A stretch of DNA of 9,323 bases from GCA-2717185 sp047517345 (GTDB lineage: Bacteria > Pseudomonadota > Alphaproteobacteria > UBA8366 > GCA-2717185). Positions 6,278 to 9,323 of the stretch are shown here, piece by piece. Each line of letters starts with the position of its first letter. Within the stretch, counting starts at the first letter, position 1. The stretch covers positions 1 through 9,323 of the forward strand of contig JAKZTB010000203.1 of NCBI GenBank assembly GCA_047517345.1, written 5' to 3'. The position numbers and the translations under genes are program-made. The notes under the pieces were generated by a model. The model ran no database searches, had not been told where the DNA came from, and saw nothing but the letters and a program-made list of their open reading frames with translations.

Positions 6278-8881
6278 CTAAATGACCCCGTCTTCGGCCA
6301 GTTCGGCGATCTCTTTCGTCGTCATGCCGAGCAGATCGCCGTAGACGTGTTCGTTGTCCTCGCCATAGCAGGGCGCGCCGCGGTCGATGCGGCCGCCGGC
6401 GTAGGCGGGGCTCTCGCTCAGCTTGACCGGGACTTCGGCGACCGGCCAGCGGCCGATCTTCGTGCCGGTGACCTCGGTCAGCCATTCCAGCGAGGCCAAC
6501 TGCGGGTCGCTGTCGTAACGGTCGCCCGCGGTCTGGCACACGCCCGCCGGCACGCCGGCGGCCTGCAGCGCCTCCATCATCCGGGTGGCGTCGCCGTCCC
6601 GGGTCCACGACCCTACCGCTTTGTCGAGCGCGTCCTGGTGCGCCAACCGGCCGGCGAGGTCGGCGAAGCGGCTGTCCGCGCTCCAGTCGGGACGCGCCGC
6701 GACTTTCACGAGCGCTTGCCAATGGGAGTCGCTGAAGCAGGCGATGGCGAGCCAGCGGTCGTCGCCGGCGCAGGGATAGACGCCGTGCGGCGCGGCGGGC
6801 TTGTTCGGCGAGCGGTTGCCGGTGCGCGTCCAGATACGGCCATTGGCCGACCAGTCGAGCATCGTCGTGCCGTTGATGAACATTCCCACCTCGGTCTGCG
6901 AGGCGTCGATCCACTGCCCCTCGCCGGTGCGGTCGCGGTGATAGACAGCGCTCAGCATCGCCAGCGCGAAACTGTAGGCGCCCATCCAGTCGAGATAGGA
7001 GTAGCCCCACCCCGCGGGCATGGCCGGTTCCGGCAGGCCCGACATCTCCGACAGGCCGGAGAACGAGTTGGCGATCGGTCCGACGGTGCGGAACCGTCCG
7101 TAGCTGCCCTGCGCGCCCATGCCCGACTGCTGCACGTAGATGATGTCGGGCTTGATCGCCTTTAGCGCGTCGTAGCCCAGTCCCCAATTGTCGAGCACGC
7201 CAGGCGAGAAACCCTCGGCGACGATGTCGGACATTGCGACGAGACGGCGCGCGATCTCCAGCCCCTTCGGATGCCGCACGTTGAGCGAGATGCCGCGCTT
7301 GCCCGGGTTCTTGTTGTTGAACTGCCCGCCCATGTCGGGATCGGTCACGCCTTGCAGCGGCGCCGTGGCCTTATCGCGTGCCTCGCGGCCGCCAATTGGC
7401 GCCATCGAGGCCATGCGCGTGTCCGGATGGCTCTTGAGCTCGACCTTCAGGCTTTCCGCGCCGAACGCGGCCATGAAGCGCGTGCCGCCGGCCGAGGCCA
7501 GGAACCAGGTGAAATCGAGAATCCGAATGTCATCCAGCGCGAAGGGCTTGCCGCGCCGCGAGGGTGCCCCGCCCCTGGAGGCCTCCGCGTCCGGCGCGAT
7601 CTTCGGCGCCGGGTTCGGCAGCGGCGTGTCCACAGTGTCCGCGTCTTCATTCAGCAGCGGCGCGCGCCGTCCGGTCTGCCAGCCGGTCGCGGTGCCTATC
7701 CATTTGCTAGTCGCGTAGCGGAAGGACTCGCCCAGTTCCGGATGTTCGATTTCCGAACAGCTCTGGCGCGCGATCCAGTGCAGGTCGAGCGCGTTCTCGT
7801 GCGGCTTGCGCAGCGGCGCCCACAGCATGCCGATCTCCTGCGCCTCGCGCCACGGCACGTTGTCGTAGGTGAAGTTGCGCACGAAACGCTGCATCGCCTC
7901 CATGCCTTTGTCGCGCTTTTGTACCGGCCCGGTGCCCGGGACGAAGCGGCCGCCTTTCGATATGTCGGTGTTGTCCGGGTCCATGCCGCTTTCGATGCCG
8001 TAGCGGTCGAGCAGTTCGATCAGCCTGTCGCCGTCGCCCGGCCGCGTGCCGAGGCTCGCCATCACCCAGCGCCCGTCCTTGGTGTGCGCGATGGTCGGCG
8101 CCGGCGCGATGATCTCGCGGGCGTGCCGGCAGGTCTGACGCAGCACCGGTGCGCGCCGCATGACCCAAGACATCAGATCGACCTCAGTGCATTTCGACAC
8201 CGCCTCGTGCACCGCGCAGGAGACAAGCTGCCCCTGCCCCGTGCGGAAGCGGTAGATCAGCGCGGCGAGGATCGCCATGCCGAGCTGTTCCCCGGCGATG
8301 TGGTAGGCGTGCCACATCTGCGGCGCGATCGGCGGCAGGTCATAGGTGCCGTCCGGCAGGGGGTCGTAGCCGCAATTCATCATCACCCCGCCCAGTGCCA
8401 GATGCACCAGGTCCGAGGCCTTGTAATGGCTCCACGGCCCGTCGTCGCCGAACGGCGTCACCCTGGCGTGGATCAGGCCGGGGAACCGCTGCGCCAGCGC
8501 GTCCGCGCCGAGTCCCAGCCTCTCCAGCTCACCCTTCGGCGTCGATTCGAGCAGGATGTCGGCGGAGGCCAGCAGCGACTCGAACCGCGCCCGGTCCGCC
8601 TCATTCGTCAAGTCGAGCACGACGGCGCGTTTGCCCCGGTTGTACTGCCAGAAGAACAGCGAGCGTTCGGGATCCGCCGCGTCCTCGTAGAACGGCCCGA
8701 TTTGCCGCGTCGGGCTGCCGCCCGGCGGCTCCACCTTCACGACGTCCGCGCCCAGCCCGGCCAAGGTCAGTCCGCAATATTCCGCCTGCTCGTCGGCCAA
8801 CTCGATGACCCGGATGCCCGCCAGGGCGCCGGGTTTGGGCTCGAGGCCGAGGTTTACGGGGCTCGCGTCAGGTGCAGCCAT
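6278..8881 (-). CDS. Tandem-domain class III (CaiB/BaiF-type) CoA-transferase
   Basis: 867 residues, twice the normal length, because two class III CoA-transferase domains are fused. Domain 1 (about 18-410) starts LAGIRVIELADEQAEYCG and has RGKRAVVLDL and GDDGPW; domain 2 (about 448-820) starts DDIRILDFTWFLASAGG and has GKRGISLNVRHPKG. The enzymes move CoA between carboxylic acids through an aspartyl-CoA intermediate. The expected Asp is present only in domain 2 (SYLDWMGAY, Asp631), followed 20 residues on by RTGEGQWIDAS. In domain 1 the matching site reads MWHAYHIAG, with Tyr193/His194 instead, so that half is probably not catalytic. A Pro/Arg-rich linker (about 410-447) joins them. GGAAGG at 8887-8892 precedes ATG 8881. 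DMSP-cleaving DddD has a similar two-domain plan, but I see no specific DddD signature. It is first in an operon with the methyltransferase. The substrate is unknown. Confidence 0.92.
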   Translation of the reverse strand: MAAPDASPVNLGLEPKPGALAGIRVIELADEQAEYCGLTLAGLGADVVKVEPPGGSPTRQIGPFYEDAADPERSLFFWQYNRGKRAVVLDLTNEADRARFESLLASADILLESTPKGELERLGLGADALAQRFPGLIHARVTPFGDDGPWSHYKASDLVHLALGGVMMNCGYDPLPDGTYDLPPIAPQMWHAYHIAGEQLGMAILAALIYRFRTGQGQLVSCAVHEAVSKCTEVDLMSWVMRRAPVLRQTCRHAREIIAPAPTIAHTKDGRWVMASLGTRPGDGDRLIELLDRYGIESGMDPDNTDISKGGRFVPGTGPVQKRDKGMEAMQRFVRNFTYDNVPWREAQEIGMLWAPLRKPHENALDLHWIARQSCSEIEHPELGESFRYATSKWIGTATGWQTGRRAPLLNEDADTVDTPLPNPAPKIAPDAEASRGGAPSRRGKPFALDDIRILDFTWFLASAGGTRFMAAFGAESLKVELKSHPDTRMASMAPIGGREARDKATAPLQGVTDPDMGGQFNNKNPGKRGISLNVRHPKGLEIARRLVAMSDIVAEGFSPGVLDNWGLGYDALKAIKPDIIYVQQSGMGAQGSYGRFRTVGPIANSFSGLSEMSGLPEPAMPAGWGYSYLDWMGAYSFALAMLSAVYHRDRTGEGQWIDASQTEVGMFINGTTMLDWSANGRIWTRTGNRSPNKPAAPHGVYPCAGDDRWLAIACFSDSHWQALVKVAARPDWSADSRFADLAGRLAHQDALDKAVGSWTRDGDATRMMEALQAAGVPAGVCQTAGDRYDSDPQLASLEWLTEVTGTKIGRWPVAEVPVKLSESPAYAGGRIDRGAPCYGEDNEHVYGDLLGMTTKEIAELAEDGVI

Positions 8882-9210
8882 GTCGTCCTTCCAGATTGCA
8901 TCCGAGGTCCAGGCGCCGAAGCGGCGCGGTACGATCGATCATGGCAGTTCGGAGCGGCGCCTCCAAATAGCGCTTTCGCATGCGACGCAGTTGCACCTGC
9001 GATTACCCTTTCAACGGTTTCCGTCAAATCCGGGTTAGCTCACGGCGTCGCCGAGCTGTCGATGCCCGGCTTGATTTGCGAACTCAAGGGAACGGCGGTC
9101 ACTCCTGGCTGAGTCCCCCAAGCCGGCAGCCTCGCCATTCGCCCGCGTTATGGCGTCATGCGTGGACTGCCAGCAATTGGTAAGTAGTCGGTCGTGAAGA
9201 ATACGGAATT
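8882..9210. other. Non-coding stretch upstream of the CoA-transferase operon
   Basis: No supportable gene: the open frames here have no recognisable product and no good ribosome-binding site. It should contain the promoter and leader of the minus-strand operon. A TTGACG on the minus strand (9022-9027) is a possible -35, but no convincing -10 follows at the right distance. A 6-bp hairpin GCGCCG-AAG-CGGCGC lies at 8913-8927 in the leader, about 30 bp before the start codon. The boundary of the insertion sequence probably falls between about 9170 and 9210. Confidence 0.4.
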
Positions 9211-9323
9211 TCAGCTCCATTGAACTATCATCGGAGCTTGGATTGTCAGGCATGATCTCCAGATGAAGGCGCAAAGAAGCCTGATCCATTTGAGGATGAG
9301 ACGGAAGTTGTAGCCGGCGGCGG
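9211..9323 (-). CDS. IS5-type transposase, C-terminal end (partial, enters from the right)
   Basis: The minus strand from the window edge reads AAGYNFRLILKWIRLL, then CAFIWRSCLTIQAPM and a TGA stop at 9211-9213. AAGYNF(R)L(I/L)L followed by a Leu/Trp-rich helix is the usual C-terminal end of DDE transposases of the IS5 group, just after the region of the catalytic Glu, which would lie beyond 9323. Only 36 residues are visible, so intactness cannot be judged. The terminal inverted repeat should follow within a few tens of bases, near 9180-9210, but I could not fix it with only one end in view. The family call rests on a short motif. Confidence 0.6.
   Translation of the reverse strand, partial: AAGYNFRLILKWIRLLCAFIWRSCLTIQAPMIVQWS

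Noticed and set aside
6278..8881. Naming the CoA-transferase dddD
   Set aside because: Tandem class III domains alone are not specific, and there is no neighbouring DMSP transporter, alcohol dehydrogenase or dddBC-type gene in the window.
7271..9112. A 613-codon plus-strand frame opposite the CoA-transferase
   Set aside because: Antisense shadow: the minus strand carries both class III domains with their motifs, while this frame is rich in Arg/Ala/His with no family resemblance.
9035..9289. An 84-residue minus-strand frame beginning MDQASLRLHLEIM
   Set aside because: It overlaps the IS5-type transposase tail in another frame and lacks any family resemblance, so it is probably a by-product of the IS end.

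Overview
The window is GC-rich DNA (roughly 60-65% G+C by eye) with alphaproteobacterial-looking codon use. The gene content (acyl-CoA synthetase, tandem-domain class III CoA-transferase, DUF6502/DUF5666 pair) would suit an environmental or host-associated alphaproteobacterium such as a Rhodospirillales-type organism. That is an inference from style and gene families; nothing in the window fixes the taxon. Decayed genes, a duplicated gene end and the end of an insertion sequence mark it as an accessory, rearranged region.

Layout from left to right. (1) 102-420, minus strand: the decayed 5' end of a membrane-anchored P-loop NTPase, cut off at its Walker A motif, with a good promoter at 501-528. 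(2) 668-2239, plus: an intact acyl-CoA synthetase. (3) 2240-2456: no gene; it holds a pair of REP-like hairpins (2337-2385). (4) 2457-2558, minus: a relic of the last ~33 codons of an O-methyltransferase, paralogous to the end of the gene at 5244. (5) 2613-2963, minus: a small secreted basic protein. (6) 2964-3155: a strikingly AT-rich divergent control region (about 32% GC over 2981-3100) carrying three copies of an 18-bp near-palindrome; one copy exactly fills the spacer of a sigma70-type promoter. (7) 3156-5218, plus: two overlapping genes, DUF6502 then DUF5666. (8) 5244-8881, minus: an operon reading tandem CoA-transferase (867 aa), then an O-methyltransferase that carries a frameshift near its N-terminus. 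(9) 8882-9210: leader DNA with no supportable gene. (10) 9211-9323, minus: the C-terminus of an IS5-type transposase.

How it may work together (inference). The acyl-CoA synthetase and the CoA-transferase both handle acyl-CoA activation but are not in one operon, so a common pathway is possible, not shown. The centre (2613-5218) looks like a self-contained, uncharacterised cassette: a small exported basic protein transcribed away from a cytoplasmic DUF6502 protein with a helix-turn-helix-like segment and an exported, repeat-bearing DUF5666 protein. The three matching operators between the divergent genes suggest that one regulator, perhaps DUF6502 itself, controls both directions. This cassette lies between two copies of the same methyltransferase 3' end, which suggests that duplication or recombination placed it here.
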